Below, in pieces: positions 26,143 through 35,611 of a DNA stretch of 64,000 nucleotides. The first letter of the stretch is position 1; each line of letters begins with the position of its first letter. The DNA is from Parabacteroides massiliensis (GTDB lineage: Bacteria > Bacteroidota > Bacteroidia > Bacteroidales > Tannerellaceae): NCBI RefSeq assembly GCF_900155425.1, contig NZ_LT700191.1, positions 1,325,198 through 1,389,197 on the forward strand. The letters are read 5' to 3'. A program made the position numbers and the translations under genes. The notes under the pieces were generated by a model. That model saw only the letters and a program-made list of their open reading frames with translations. It ran no database searches and was not told the DNA's origin.

Positions 26143-27341
26143 AAATTGTCATCTTAAACACATCCGAACGTACCGGAGGTGCAGCTGTGGCTGCCGGACG
26201 TTTAAGTAAGGCTTTAAAGCAGGCCGGGATGCAGGTTGATAAGCTTGTCCGGGAAGACACATGGTTGAACCGTTTCCGATTTTATTGGGAGCGGTTGATT
26301 ATTTTTTTATGTAACCATTTAAACCGTAAGAATCTGTTTGCGGTTTCCATCGCCAATACAGGAACGGATCTGTCCGGACATCCTTTGATAAAAGGAGTTG
26401 ATATTATCCATCTTCATTGGATTAATCAGGGGTTTCTTTCCGTGTCCGACTTAGAAAGATTGATAGATTCTGGCAAGCCTTTTGTTTGGACACTTCATGA
26501 TCTTTGGCCTGCAACAGCTATATGTCATTATCCTGATGGGTGTAAGAAGTATCAATTAAAATGTAGCAGGTGCCCATTGCAAGTATCCAAACCTCTTTTT
26601 GATTTGGCGAGTTGGACATATAATAAAAAAAGGCAAATAGGATTGAATAGAATTCATTTTGTCGGTTGTAGCAAATGGATTACAGAGATGGCACAAAAAA
26701 GTTCTCTATTGGAAGGAGCCTCGTTTACATCAATACCAAATCCGATAGATACTTCTGTTTTTAAACCGATAATGAAGAATGATTCGAGAGAACGATTTCA
26801 GTTGCCTAAAGACAAGTTATTACTATTATTTGCTGCTGCCAAGTTGTCGGATAGGCGGAAAGGGGCTGCTTATTTAATAGAGGCTTGTTCTATTTTAAAA
26901 CAATACTATGCTGGTAAAATAGAAATCGTTTTAATGGGAAATGGATCGGAAGAACTGTGTCAGGCGTTGCCTTTTAAGGTAAATTCTTTGGGATATATTT
27001 CAGATACTTCAACAATGGTTACAGCTTATTCTTGTGCTGACTTATTTGTTATTCCTTCATTGGAAGATAATCTCCCAAACACGATCATGGAGTCGATGGC
27101 ATGCGGAACTCCTTGTGTCGGATTTGCAACAGGTGGGATTCCGGAGATGATCGATCATCGTGTGAATGGTTATGTTGCCAACTATAAAGATGCCGGCGAT
27201 CTTGCCTGTGGTATCCGGTGGGTTTTGGAGCATGAAGATCGACAAGCTCTTTCGGATGCTTGTGTGAAGAAAGTTCGGGACAATTATACGGAGGAAGTGG
27301 TTGCAAGGCAATATATTGCTTTATACAAGAAGTTGCTTTGA
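26139..27341 (+). CDS. Glycosyltransferase family 4
   Basis: A 400-residue GT-B enzyme. It starts MKIVILNTSERTGGAAVAAGRLSKAL, with the acceptor-side glycine loop, and carries the GT4 donor signature FVIPSLEDNLPNTIMESMACGTPCVGFATGGIPEMI (read in pieces, about 303-340), where E-x7-E lies in the PNTIMESMACG region. An internal CHYPDGCKKYQLKCSRCPL cysteine cluster is typical of a Bacteroidales GT4 subgroup and may bind metal. The start is set at the ATG overlapping the AlbA_2 stop. Base composition returns toward the genome norm in its second half. Confidence 0.88.
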   Translation: MKIVILNTSERTGGAAVAAGRLSKALKQAGMQVDKLVREDTWLNRFRFYWERLIIFLCNHLNRKNLFAVSIANTGTDLSGHPLIKGVDIIHLHWINQGFLSVSDLERLIDSGKPFVWTLHDLWPATAICHYPDGCKKYQLKCSRCPLQVSKPLFDLASWTYNKKRQIGLNRIHFVGCSKWITEMAQKSSLLEGASFTSIPNPIDTSVFKPIMKNDSRERFQLPKDKLLLLFAAAKLSDRRKGAAYLIEACSILKQYYAGKIEIVLMGNGSEELCQALPFKVNSLGYISDTSTMVTAYSCADLFVIPSLEDNLPNTIMESMACGTPCVGFATGGIPEMIDHRVNGYVANYKDAGDLACGIRWVLEHEDRQALSDACVKKVRDNYTEEVVARQYIALYKKLL

Positions 27342-27441
27342 AAGAAATTCCCGTAAATGGAAAAGAAAGGATTAAATATGTTCCTTGTTGAAAAAAGATC
27401 ATCTATATCAATCATTGATTCATTATAAGCAAAGATATATG

Positions 27442-27449
27442 TATGTTTG
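27442..27449 (+). promoter_or_regulatory. Possible -7 element before the last plus-strand glycosyltransferase
   Basis: TATGTTTG fits TAnnTTTG, 22 nt before the ATG at 27472. A TTG lies about 24 nt upstream, which is slightly too far. The following gene may therefore be transcribed on its own. Confidence 0.4.
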
Positions 27450-27471
27450 CATAAAACTTATTGATTAGAAT

Positions 27472-28470
27472 ATGGTAACACCTCATTTATCCCTTATCAT
27501 TCCTGTCTACAACCGCCCCAACGAGGTGGAAGAATTGTTGGACAGTCTTACGCGGCAGAGTGAAACAAACTTCGAAGTCGTCATCGTTGAAGACGGCTCG
27601 AAGGAAACTTGCCAACAGGTGGTCGAGACTTTCAAGGATAAGCTGGATGTTTCCTATTTCTATATTCCGAACGGCGGTCCGGGCAATGCTCGCAATTACG
27701 GAGCAAAACAGAGCAAAGGCGATTACCTGATCGTTCTCGATTCGGATTGCATCTTGCCTCCCGGCTATATCAAATCGGTAAACAATGAACTGGAGGAAAC
27801 CGGGGCGGACGCTTTCGGAGGGCCGGACAAAGCCTCTGACAGCTTTACGGACGTGCAGAAGGCCATCAACTACTCCATGACCTCCTTCTTTACGACAGGC
27901 GGTATTCGTGGCGGTAAAAAGAAGATGGATAAGTTTTACCCTCGCAGTTTCAACATGGGGATCCGGAAAAGTACATACGAAGCGTTAGGAGGTTTTTCTC
28001 CCATGCGTTTCGGGGAAGACATCGATTTCAGTATCCGCCTGTTCAAGAATGGCTACAAAGTTTGCCTGTTCCCCTCGGCTTGGGTATATCACAAAAGGCG
28101 TACGGACTGGCGCAAGTTTTTCCGCCAGGTTTATAACTCCGGCATCGCCCGTATCAACCTGTACAAGAGATATCCGGACTCGCTTAAACTGGTGCATCTA
28201 TTGCCGGCTGTTTTTACTTTAGGAGTATTCTTCTTCCTGGTAGGAAGCCTCTTCTGCGCTTGGAGTTTATTGCCGCTCGGACTTTTCTGCTTACTGATTT
28301 TTGTGGATTCTTCGATTCAGAATAAGAGCATCAAAATCGGTTTCTTGTCGATCATCGCCTCTTTTATACAGCTGTTAGGATACGGTTGCGGATTTTTGGA
28401 TGCCGCCTGGAACAGGCTGGTTCTGAAGAAAGAGGAATTTTCAGCATTCCAGAAGACGTTTTACAAATAG
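27472..28470 (+). CDS. Membrane-anchored glycosyltransferase family 2
   Basis: A 332-residue GT2. The N-terminus LSLIIPVYNRPNEVEELLDSL and the acidic sites EDGSKE (about 40) and LIVLDSDCILPPGY (about 86) are present. ALGGFSPMRFGEDIDFSIRL carries the ED catalytic motif. Two C-terminal hydrophobic segments (about 243-285) anchor it in the membrane. Base composition and codon use match the core genome, unlike the A+T-rich genes upstream, so it may be an older resident next to the acquired cluster. It is convergent with the YfhO-like gene. Confidence 0.87.
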   Translation: MVTPHLSLIIPVYNRPNEVEELLDSLTRQSETNFEVVIVEDGSKETCQQVVETFKDKLDVSYFYIPNGGPGNARNYGAKQSKGDYLIVLDSDCILPPGYIKSVNNELEETGADAFGGPDKASDSFTDVQKAINYSMTSFFTTGGIRGGKKKMDKFYPRSFNMGIRKSTYEALGGFSPMRFGEDIDFSIRLFKNGYKVCLFPSAWVYHKRRTDWRKFFRQVYNSGIARINLYKRYPDSLKLVHLLPAVFTLGVFFFLVGSLFCAWSLLPLGLFCLLIFVDSSIQNKSIKIGFLSIIASFIQLLGYGCGFLDAAWNRLVLKKEEFSAFQKTFYK

Positions 28471-28491
28471 AGTGGATTGACATAATTCAGG

Positions 28492-28573
28492 CACGGATCA
28501 CACGGAAAGAAAGCAAATTTATCCGTGTAATCCGTGACTGAAAAATTGTGATAAAGGGGGAGACACGCTCCCC
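28492..28573. terminator. Hairpins between convergent genes
   Basis: Two hairpins lie in the 110-bp gap. The first has 15-bp arms, CACGGATCACACGGA at 28492-28506 and its near-complement at 28522-28536 (14 of 15 pairs). The second has a 6-bp G+C stem (GGGGAG 28557-28562, CTCCCC 28568-28573). Neither is followed by a strong T run, but the place between convergent genes suits a bidirectional terminator. Confidence 0.5.
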
Positions 28574-28580
28574 TACGAGA

Positions 28581-31121
28581 TTATTCTTTATTCCTTTTCC
28601 AATATTTCCATCCCGACCAACCGATCGCAGCAATCAGCAATAAGAGGATTAGGAACGAGCTGTAGGTAGAAACATATGCAGCCGTCACATAACCGGACGG
28701 ACGGAATTCGAATACGATCGTATGTTCGCCTGCCGGCACACGCATACCGCGCAAAATCCAGTCTGCACGGAAATGAGGCACTTCTTTGCCGTCGACCGTT
28801 GCCTTCCATCCCGGCTGGTAATAGACTTCGGAGAAGACAGCCAACTGCTCTTTATCCGCTTTACTCTTATAGGTCAGACGGTTCGGACGGTATTCTTCCA
28901 ACACGATCGTTGCGGTTGAATCTTTCTGCGGGACAAATCCTTCCAGCTCTTTTTGGAAACGTTTGTCCACAACCGCCGTTTCTCGCGGATCGATTGTATT
29001 CAAGGCATCTATCTCGGCATCCGCATTATCCACCATGTCCAGCTTGTCCACAAACCAGGCATTCCCGAATGCATACGGATTCTTCAACGGCTGCTGTTCG
29101 GGGTTATAGATGATATAGCGGGTATTCAGCATATTCAATGAAGGACAGGCTGCCAACGCAGACATCACGTCTTCGGCCGTCTGTGCCTTCTGCAAAGCAC
29201 CGATAATTCCACGCAACTCACTGTCCAGCCGATGGTCGATCAGCTCCTGGTAACGACGCAACTTGACGGCATGATACCCTCCGATAGAATGATGATAGTA
29301 GGAAGTGTTTGTTTCCTGCCACGGGTTATTGATGTTCAACACACGGAAAGTCGATCCCGTATCTTGCAAAATCGTCTTGTCGGCAACCGTTTCCTTATAC
29401 ATCTCCACCGGCTTCTGCTTGACGAAATTACTGTCATCCAGATAACGGCGGTCCACCGTCCAGAGATCGATCAAAATAAGTACCGCCACCCCTGCACTTA
29501 CGAAAGTCGCCGCAGTCTTCTTGTTCTTCGCCTTCCAGAACCAGACAAGCAACCCGGCTCCCAACAGGATGAAGACTAAAGAACGCAACGCATCGGCCGA
29601 AGCTAATGAAGCACGGTCCATCAACAAGGCCGTGTAATACCACTCCGGAACTTGGTTCTGGAACTGCGCATCATATGCAGACCGGAAATCCAACAGCAAG
29701 GAGGGCATCAGCCAAAGGATCACACAAAGGCCTCCGGTCAATCCCAGAGCCCAAAAGAATCCTTTTCTCAAACGAGTTTCTTCTACTTTTTCAGCCAAAA
29801 TCTCCCGCAACCCCCAAATGGCGACGATCGGGAACACCAGTCCCGGTATCACCAACGCCATCTCGACCGTACGGAACTTATTGTACAAAGGCAGATAATG
29901 GAACATCAGGTCGTTGAAAGAATCGAAATTACGTCCCAACGCAAGGAATGTCAGGAACACCGATCCAGCCAACAGCCACCATTTCATCGGGTTCCGGATC
30001 ACGAACATCCCCAGGACGAACAGGAAGCAGACCAAAGCCCCGAAATAGACCGGCCCGGAAGTGAATATCTTATCTCCCCAATAGGTATAGGTTTGTACTT
30101 CTTTCCCTACCTGGGCTCCGTTTTTCTTCAGCTCTTTGTATAGCTCGGAAGAGCTGTCTAACGTGCCTCCCGAACCGCCACCATATACATTCGGTACGAG
30201 AACGGTCATCAACTCTTTCCAGCCGTAACTCCATTGAAAAGCATAATCCTTATCCAGACCGGTGGAAGCCTTCTCCACTTTTCCCGAAGCATCCGGTTTC
30301 GGTGTCAGCTCCGAAGCGCCACGGATGGAGTGCTGTCCTAAATCCCAATTGGAGTACATTCCCTGCGCGTTAGGCAATACGGCCAATATGACGCAAGCGG
30401 CCATAATCAAGGAAGTCTTCAACCATTCGCCATACGCTTTTTCTCTGATCTTTTTGATAGCATATCCTACATAGATCAGCAGGCAAAGCAGTACCAGATA
30501 ATAGGTGATCTGGATATGCCCGTTTGCTAAAGATAAAGCTACCCCCAACAGGAACAAGACGGCACCCCACAGATAAGAGCGCCTGAAAAGCAATGCCATA
30601 CCGGCCAACGTCACCGGCATATAACCAATCACATAGGCTTTCACGATATGTCCCGCCTCGATAATAATGATATTATAGGACGCGAATGCAAAAGCGAACG
30701 CCCCGGCAATCGCAAGCCACCAGTTTACTCCCATGACGCACATCAGCAGGTAGAAACACACCAACCCGGTAAAAACCATAGCTGCATCGCCATATCCCAC
30801 CTTTTTCAACCAACTATCCACAATAGAATAAGAAGGCATACTCGGCACGGCCTGGCCGTATCCTGTCACATACGGCATCCCTCCGAACATCGCATCCGAC
30901 CAGACGCTGAACTCACCCGGCTGTGCCGTCTTGGCGTATTGATCCATCTGGCTTGACCCCATTCCGGTCGCCTTGATGTTATCGCCTTGCATGATCACTT
31001 TCCCATCAAACACCGCCGGTGAAAAATAGGCCATCACCAGTCCCAAAAACAAGATCAGGGCAACAACGTGTTTTCCCCACTGCTTTAGCAAATCCTTCAT
31101 ATATGTCTCATTAAAATTCAT
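28581..31121 (-). CDS. YfhO family polytopic membrane protein
   Basis: An 846-residue protein with about 12 hydrophobic helices over its first 550 residues, the last near the C-terminus, and a periplasmic domain between about 570 and 810. It shows ALILFLGLVMAYFSPAVFDGKVIMQGDN, SYNIIIIEAGHIVKAYVIGYMP and the C-terminal VYYQPGWKATVDGKEV segment of the YfhO/bacterial membrane protein family. Bacillus YfhO has been linked to glycosylation of lipoteichoic acid, so a glycosyltransferase C-like role at the membrane is likely but unproven here. The ATG at 31121 lies 6 bp past the stop of an upstream glycosyltransferase. An ATG at 31100 is an alternative. Confidence 0.88.
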   Translation of the reverse strand: MNFNETYMKDLLKQWGKHVVALILFLGLVMAYFSPAVFDGKVIMQGDNIKATGMGSSQMDQYAKTAQPGEFSVWSDAMFGGMPYVTGYGQAVPSMPSYSIVDSWLKKVGYGDAAMVFTGLVCFYLLMCVMGVNWWLAIAGAFAFAFASYNIIIIEAGHIVKAYVIGYMPVTLAGMALLFRRSYLWGAVLFLLGVALSLANGHIQITYYLVLLCLLIYVGYAIKKIREKAYGEWLKTSLIMAACVILAVLPNAQGMYSNWDLGQHSIRGASELTPKPDASGKVEKASTGLDKDYAFQWSYGWKELMTVLVPNVYGGGSGGTLDSSSELYKELKKNGAQVGKEVQTYTYWGDKIFTSGPVYFGALVCFLFVLGMFVIRNPMKWWLLAGSVFLTFLALGRNFDSFNDLMFHYLPLYNKFRTVEMALVIPGLVFPIVAIWGLREILAEKVEETRLRKGFFWALGLTGGLCVILWLMPSLLLDFRSAYDAQFQNQVPEWYYTALLMDRASLASADALRSLVFILLGAGLLVWFWKAKNKKTAATFVSAGVAVLILIDLWTVDRRYLDDSNFVKQKPVEMYKETVADKTILQDTGSTFRVLNINNPWQETNTSYYHHSIGGYHAVKLRRYQELIDHRLDSELRGIIGALQKAQTAEDVMSALAACPSLNMLNTRYIIYNPEQQPLKNPYAFGNAWFVDKLDMVDNADAEIDALNTIDPRETAVVDKRFQKELEGFVPQKDSTATIVLEEYRPNRLTYKSKADKEQLAVFSEVYYQPGWKATVDGKEVPHFRADWILRGMRVPAGEHTIVFEFRPSGYVTAAYVSTYSSFLILLLLIAAIGWSGWKYWKRNKE

Positions 31122-31127
31122 ACTCTC

Positions 31128-31889
31128 TCAAACCCGCCCTTTCAGGCATTTTGCCGCATAGAAACGGATGGCGAACCACCCGTGGAGCAAAACCGTAACA
31201 AAAGTACCATAATATTTGCACATAATCGCATATCTCTCTCGCAAGGATGCTTTTCTTTGCGTCGTGCTCGTTCCGCCGTCCAGAAAGTCGGACAGGGTGA
31301 GATGCGTATTGCAAAACGAACGGGCCTGTTTCATGCAGCGGATACACCAGTCGAAATCGGCCGAATAGCGATACTGTAAATCGTATGACGGGGCAATCGT
31401 ACGTTTGGGTATGAACGATTGGTGGCAAACCAACATCCCCATCCTAAAACTCTTCCACGAGAGCTTTCGCGGAGCTCTGAGACGGCGCAGTCCCAACGAC
31501 CGCCTTTCTTCGTCCACGATGTTCGTCTCCCCATAGATGATATCCGGCAAGGTCTTCCTCCTCTGTAGTTTGGAAACGATTGATTGGACTGTATCAGAAG
31601 AACAGAGAGAATCACCGGCATTGATAAACCAGACATAATCGCCCGTCGCCTTTTGAAGCCCCTTGTTCATGGCGTCGTATATCCCTTTGTCCGGTTCGCT
31701 TACCCAGTAAGCAAGCCCCGACTCATATTGTTTGATAATATCCACCGTCCCATCCGTCGAACCACCGTCTATCACGATATATTCGATGTTCGGATAGGAC
31801 TGGCTTAACACGTTCAATAACGTCTGTTCCACCAGACGCACAGCATTATAGGTAATCGTTATGATTGAAAATGTAGGTTGTTGTTGCAT
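31128..31889 (-). CDS. Glycosyltransferase family 2 (WcaA-like)
   Basis: A 253-residue soluble GT2: FSIITITYNAVRLVEQTLLNVLSQSYP at the N-terminus, IDGGSTDGTVDIIKQY as the nucleotide site, and WFINAGDSLCSSDTVQ as the DxD-equivalent (NAGD). SEPDKGIYDAMNKGLQKATGDYV is a hallmark of colanic-acid-type transferases. It is co-directional with and 6 bp upstream of the YfhO-like gene, suggesting both act on one glycan. The C-terminal tail is arginine-rich and hydrophobic. Confidence 0.88.
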   Translation of the reverse strand: MQQQPTFSIITITYNAVRLVEQTLLNVLSQSYPNIEYIVIDGGSTDGTVDIIKQYESGLAYWVSEPDKGIYDAMNKGLQKATGDYVWFINAGDSLCSSDTVQSIVSKLQRRKTLPDIIYGETNIVDEERRSLGLRRLRAPRKLSWKSFRMGMLVCHQSFIPKRTIAPSYDLQYRYSADFDWCIRCMKQARSFCNTHLTLSDFLDGGTSTTQRKASLRERYAIMCKYYGTFVTVLLHGWFAIRFYAAKCLKGRV

Positions 31890-31975
31890 ATATTTATGAC
31901 TCTGTTCCGTTTAACTTGACAATCCATTTTCCACGGATAAAACCTTGGCAAGAGGCAGGATTTTTGTTTTGCGAA

Positions 31976-32016
31976 CAAAGATAACAAAGATATTTTGATT
32001 TTATATCTGTTTGCAA
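31976..32016 (-). promoter_or_regulatory. Promoter for the GT2/YfhO pair
   Basis: Two overlapping TATCTTTG boxes (31976-31983 and 31985-31992) are present on the minus strand. The upstream one has a TTG at 32014-32016, 21 nt away. They lie 85-100 nt before the ATG at 31889. Confidence 0.5.
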
Positions 32017-32092
32017 TACGGACCGGTCTATTCATATATACATCCGTCATACATACAGACATCCGCCTGATATGCATGTGAATAAGCAATTA

Positions 32093-32902
32093 TTAATTCT
32101 TCTTGATCGAACCTCCGCCTACGACACTTTTACTAAGTTCGGGATCTCCTTCATATCGTATGCGACCACCACCGGCTATACTGGCGTCCAATTGTTCGGA
32201 TGCATGTACTTCAATGTTTCCGCCACCGGCTATACTGCATTCCGCTTTCCGGATGATACATCCGAAGGCGCTGATATCCCCGCCACCGGCAACGCTCAGA
32301 TCCCCTCTTTCGGCCTCTCCTTTGAGCAAGATAGAACCACTGCCTGCCACGCTGCAATCCATGTTGTCTACTTTCAGCTTGGTTGCGTTGATATCTCCTG
32401 ATCCTGCCACGCTAAATTTGATCTTGCGTGCTTCCAGCTGCTTATCGAAGTTTATTGTGCTGCTTCCGGCAACACTGATATCCAGTTTGTCGGTTTTAAG
32501 AGGGCTTTTGGCGACAAACTCTCCACCTCCTACTGCACTTATCTCTTTCAGTTCACGGGAGTTGGTCTTTATTTCGCATACGGTCGGTTGGAGATTGAGC
32601 CCGTAAGATTTTCCGTTAAAAGATTTTTTTTCATCTTTAGGTTGTATGATCAATGTCTTGCCTTTTACTTTTATGTCGAGGTGGGACAGTATGTTCTCGT
32701 CTATCGTTATCTTAAAAAAGGGGGATGCATTGGATTGCTCGTATTCGATGTTCACTTTTCCCACATATGAAATTTCATCATAATCGGATATGGAGATTTC
32801 TTTCGTGATAATGTTTCCGTCTCCTTTTATTGTATTCTGGGCAAATCCGTTCGTTGCCAGTAGCCAGATACAAGTCATAAAGAAAAATACTCTTGTTTTC
32901 AT
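32093..32902 (-). CDS. DUF2807 (GIN domain) exported protein
   Basis: A 269-residue protein with signal peptide MKTRVFFFMTCIWLLATNGFAQ. The body is a right-handed beta-helix-like series of short repeats with SVAGSG, SVAGGG and SIAGGG from about residue 140 on, as in the putative auto-transporter adhesin head domain (DUF2807). Near the start it has KEISISDYDEISYVGKVNIEYEQ. Such proteins are common in Bacteroidetes, often beside PspC/LiaF-like genes, and their function is not established. One is indeed coded about 3 kb away. It is expected in the periplasm or on the surface. Confidence 0.85.
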   Translation of the reverse strand: MKTRVFFFMTCIWLLATNGFAQNTIKGDGNIITKEISISDYDEISYVGKVNIEYEQSNASPFFKITIDENILSHLDIKVKGKTLIIQPKDEKKSFNGKSYGLNLQPTVCEIKTNSRELKEISAVGGGEFVAKSPLKTDKLDISVAGSSTINFDKQLEARKIKFSVAGSGDINATKLKVDNMDCSVAGSGSILLKGEAERGDLSVAGGGDISAFGCIIRKAECSIAGGGNIEVHASEQLDASIAGGGRIRYEGDPELSKSVVGGGSIKKN

Positions 32903-33065
32903 GTCTTGTTATATTTTTGTTTGTTTTCTTTTATAGACGAACGGGGAGATGTTACAGTTGCATATTTTCTTTACTTTTTTGAGAATTAGTTTTTCTTATA
33001 TGTTCTACAACATAAATTAATGCTTCAGCTATTGACAGATTTGGAAAAGCCCGTATCTTTGCATC

Positions 33066-33173
33066 GTGGTTTTTTCATAATAGTATTAGATTTAAGGTTA
33101 ACAAAGTTGGTTAGGGGTTGTCGTGAGACAGCCTTTAATTGTTTATAGAGGTTTCTGTAGTGCAGGAACCTTT
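33066..33173 (+). ncRNA. Candidate small RNA, copy 1 (83-bp repeat with own promoter and terminator)
   Basis: The 83 bp 33066-33148 are identical to 37611-37693. A promoter of TTG (33032-33034), 19 nt, TATCTTTG (33054-33061) places the start near 33066. Inside, GGTTGTC (33116-33122), loop GTGA and GACAGCC (33127-33133) form a hairpin with a GNRA tetraloop. Past the identity, AGGTTTCTG (33149-33157), loop TAGTG and CAGGAACCT (33163-33171) form a terminator-like stem followed by TT. No plus-strand gene follows, so it is not a leader. Its end lies antisense to the 3' end of the DUF6807 gene. I do not recognise a named RNA family. Confidence 0.6.
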
Positions 33174-34121
33174 CCCCATTCCGGTATGAGCCTCTATTTC
33201 CCGGTTGGAAAGAAACTCCCCGTCTTTTATCAAAATTCGATAGGTGAAAGTGATGGAATCCTCCTTTTTTAGCAGGATTTGAACTTTTTCCGCCTGTTTA
33301 TCGAAACACCGTCCTCCTAAGTTATTAATCGCAAACAAGCCGTATCCACGTGCATGCGACCAACCCGGATAATTGGGATTTTCAGGATGGTCTATGAGGG
33401 CTATCGATATCTTCTCGTCTTTTATTTCCCCGTTCAAAACAACCCAAGCCGAACGTTTCCCCCAAACATCGTCACCGGTGTCTCCTTCTTTGTTCTGATA
33501 GATCCCGGAAATGTCGGCTTCAAGGTTTCGATCTAAACGCATACCGAGTAAGCCTTCTTTATTTTCCGTGATGAAAATAGAATCTTTGAAAGCGGTCAGC
33601 GTAGTGGTTCGCCGAATGCCTCTTTCGTGTGGCTTACCGGTGAATGCGTAGGTGGTTTTTTCTTTCAGTAGAATATATCCATTGTGGTTTGTCCAATCTG
33701 CTTCGACTGTAAATTTGTTTTCTTTCTCGTTTATATTCTTGATGCCGGTAAACCGGATAATGCCGTAATGTTCTTTTTTATCATGGGGAATACGATTCGA
33801 GTTATTCCAGAAATCCAATCCGTTGATGTCTCCGAAGCTGAACCATAATCCCACCTGGTGAGGATGGTCTGTCCGTTCATCGGCTTTCGGGCGGATAGGG
33901 TAGCCACGAGTGATTTCCGTACCGGATGCAGTGTAGATAGGATAAAGAACTTGTTTATATAAAGTGTCGGAGTAAAGAAATTCTGTAAAAAGTGTTTGGT
34001 CTATGTATATGCTTATCTTTTGTGAGTCTGGTTTTTCAATGAAATGTATGTGTGAATGCTGACCTGTTGCAAAACAGCAACAGGACAGAAAGAAGAGGAT
34101 AGATGGAATCAGTTTGTTCAT
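33135..34121 (-). CDS. DUF6807 family exported protein (PmoA-like)
   Basis: A 328-residue protein. The signal peptide MNKLIPSILFFLSCCCFATG gives export to the periplasm. The body shows YPIYTASGTEITRGYPI, DHPHQVGLWFSFGDINGLDFW and HARGYGLFAINNLGG, the pattern of the DUF6807/PmoA family. These are usually coded next to Gfo/Idh/MocA oxidoreductases and thought to act in sugar breakdown, with the reaction unknown. The start is set at the ATG at 34121, since the frame upstream leads only to a TTG. The last 13 codons lie over the candidate small RNA on the other strand. Confidence 0.8.
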   Translation of the reverse strand: MNKLIPSILFFLSCCCFATGQHSHIHFIEKPDSQKISIYIDQTLFTEFLYSDTLYKQVLYPIYTASGTEITRGYPIRPKADERTDHPHQVGLWFSFGDINGLDFWNNSNRIPHDKKEHYGIIRFTGIKNINEKENKFTVEADWTNHNGYILLKEKTTYAFTGKPHERGIRRTTTLTAFKDSIFITENKEGLLGMRLDRNLEADISGIYQNKEGDTGDDVWGKRSAWVVLNGEIKDEKISIALIDHPENPNYPGWSHARGYGLFAINNLGGRCFDKQAEKVQILLKKEDSITFTYRILIKDGEFLSNREIEAHTGMGKGSCTTETSINN

Positions 34122-34222
34122 GGGGGTAAAAGTAATCAAAATGGGGTAAAAGGAAGGATTGAAACGACCCTGTTCCTGTGTCAGGCGTGGGAACAGGGTC
34201 GTTTCAATTCCTCTTTGGATGT

Positions 34223-35611
34223 TTATAAGATACGTTTATACAACTTCTTTTCCTGTGGTTGGATCGAAGTTAAATCTGCAATTTTGACCGGTTGTCCGGA
34301 TGCTATGCTGTTGCGGGCTGCGATTCCGACCAGGCAGGCCAAAGCACCGTCACGAGTGTTTGCACATTGTTGGAACGGATCGTCGATATTGGGCAGGAAT
34401 ATCTGGTCTTTTAATAATGCGTCCCCGCCACCATGTCCGGATGTCCCGAACGGGATCTGGATATATTGCCGCTTATTGAAATTCTTGAATAGAACAAGTT
34501 CGTCATAATTGGCATCCGATGTCGGTTTGGATTCTTGTATCCAGGCTTCCAAACGCCCTTTTGTTCCGTTGAATGCAATCCGGTAACCTTCGTACGGAGA
34601 ATAGGTTGTCAACGAGTAGGCTACTTGTACGCCGTTTTTATATTTGATCGTTGCAGCCATCTTGTCGAAGATGTTTACATCCTTTTTGAACACACAACCG
34701 TCGCGCAGGTAACCGTCATATTTTTCATTGGCCACATACAGTTCCATGTAGTTCTTGTTCTTGGTGATGTCAAAGAAGAACTTGCATTTGTCTGTATGCG
34801 GGCATGTACGGCAATTCTCAGCCCGTATGGTTCCATTCTTTCCATAATGGTTGAGATCTCCAAGCGCATAAACACTTTCGGGATCACTGTCGATCCACCA
34901 GTTCAGGAGGTCGAAATGATGGCTGGCTTTGTGCACCCATAACGAACCGCTGCATTCAACGAGCCTATGCCAGCGGCGGAAATAGTCGGCTCCGTGCGAA
35001 GTATCCAGATACCAGTGGAAATCGACGGAGGTTATGTCGCCGATTTCTCCGGCACGAAGCAGTTCCCATATTTTTGCCCGGTGAGGAGAATAGCGGTAAT
35101 TGAATGTGACCCGGCATGTCTTACCCGTCCGTTTTTCAGCATCCAGAATCGCTTGGATTTTCTTTTCATCGGTCGTCATCGGTTTTTCCGTGATAATATC
35201 GGCGCCCAATTCCATTCCTCGGATAATGAATTGATGATGTGTGCTGTCCATTGTCGTGACAATCAATACATCCGGTTTTGTCTCGTTCATCATCTTCTCG
35301 AAATCGGTATAAGTAGGACAGGAAGCACCAATGATGCGTTTACCGGTTTCAACACGTCCTTCGTTTTTATCGCAAAGACCTACGAATTCAATATAATCAG
35401 GGTAACTTTTCAAAATATCCCTTCCCCACATGGATGTTCCACGGCCTCCTGTCCCGACAAGTGCGATCCGGAGCTTTTTACCAGCCGGCTTTGCAATGCC
35501 AGCCGGCTCCGCTTTTATATCAGATAACGGATTGAGCAAGGCCGTTCCAGCAATTGCCCCCGTTGTTGCAAGGAAATGTCTTCTTGACATTTGGTTTGTT
35601 GTGTTATGCAT
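34223..35611 (-). CDS. Gfo/Idh/MocA oxidoreductase with twin-arginine signal
   Basis: A 462-residue protein. An N-terminal twin-arginine signal (SRRHFLATTGAIAGTALL) is followed by the Rossmann motif VGTGGRGTSMWGRDI and the family motif DIITEKPMTTDEKK with the active-site lysine EKP. ASHHFDLLNWWIDSDPE supplies the histidine-rich substrate site. A cluster CRTCPHTDKCKFF (cysteines) in the C-terminal half may bind metal. It would oxidise or epimerise a sugar in the periplasm with tightly held NAD(P). The next gene downstream is its common partner DUF6807. Start uncertain: ATGs at 35668, 35611 and 35590. Confidence 0.85.
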   Translation of the reverse strand: MHNTTNQMSRRHFLATTGAIAGTALLNPLSDIKAEPAGIAKPAGKKLRIALVGTGGRGTSMWGRDILKSYPDYIEFVGLCDKNEGRVETGKRIIGASCPTYTDFEKMMNETKPDVLIVTTMDSTHHQFIIRGMELGADIITEKPMTTDEKKIQAILDAEKRTGKTCRVTFNYRYSPHRAKIWELLRAGEIGDITSVDFHWYLDTSHGADYFRRWHRLVECSGSLWVHKASHHFDLLNWWIDSDPESVYALGDLNHYGKNGTIRAENCRTCPHTDKCKFFFDITKNKNYMELYVANEKYDGYLRDGCVFKKDVNIFDKMAATIKYKNGVQVAYSLTTYSPYEGYRIAFNGTKGRLEAWIQESKPTSDANYDELVLFKNFNKRQYIQIPFGTSGHGGGDALLKDQIFLPNIDDPFQQCANTRDGALACLVGIAARNSIASGQPVKIADLTSIQPQEKKLYKRIL

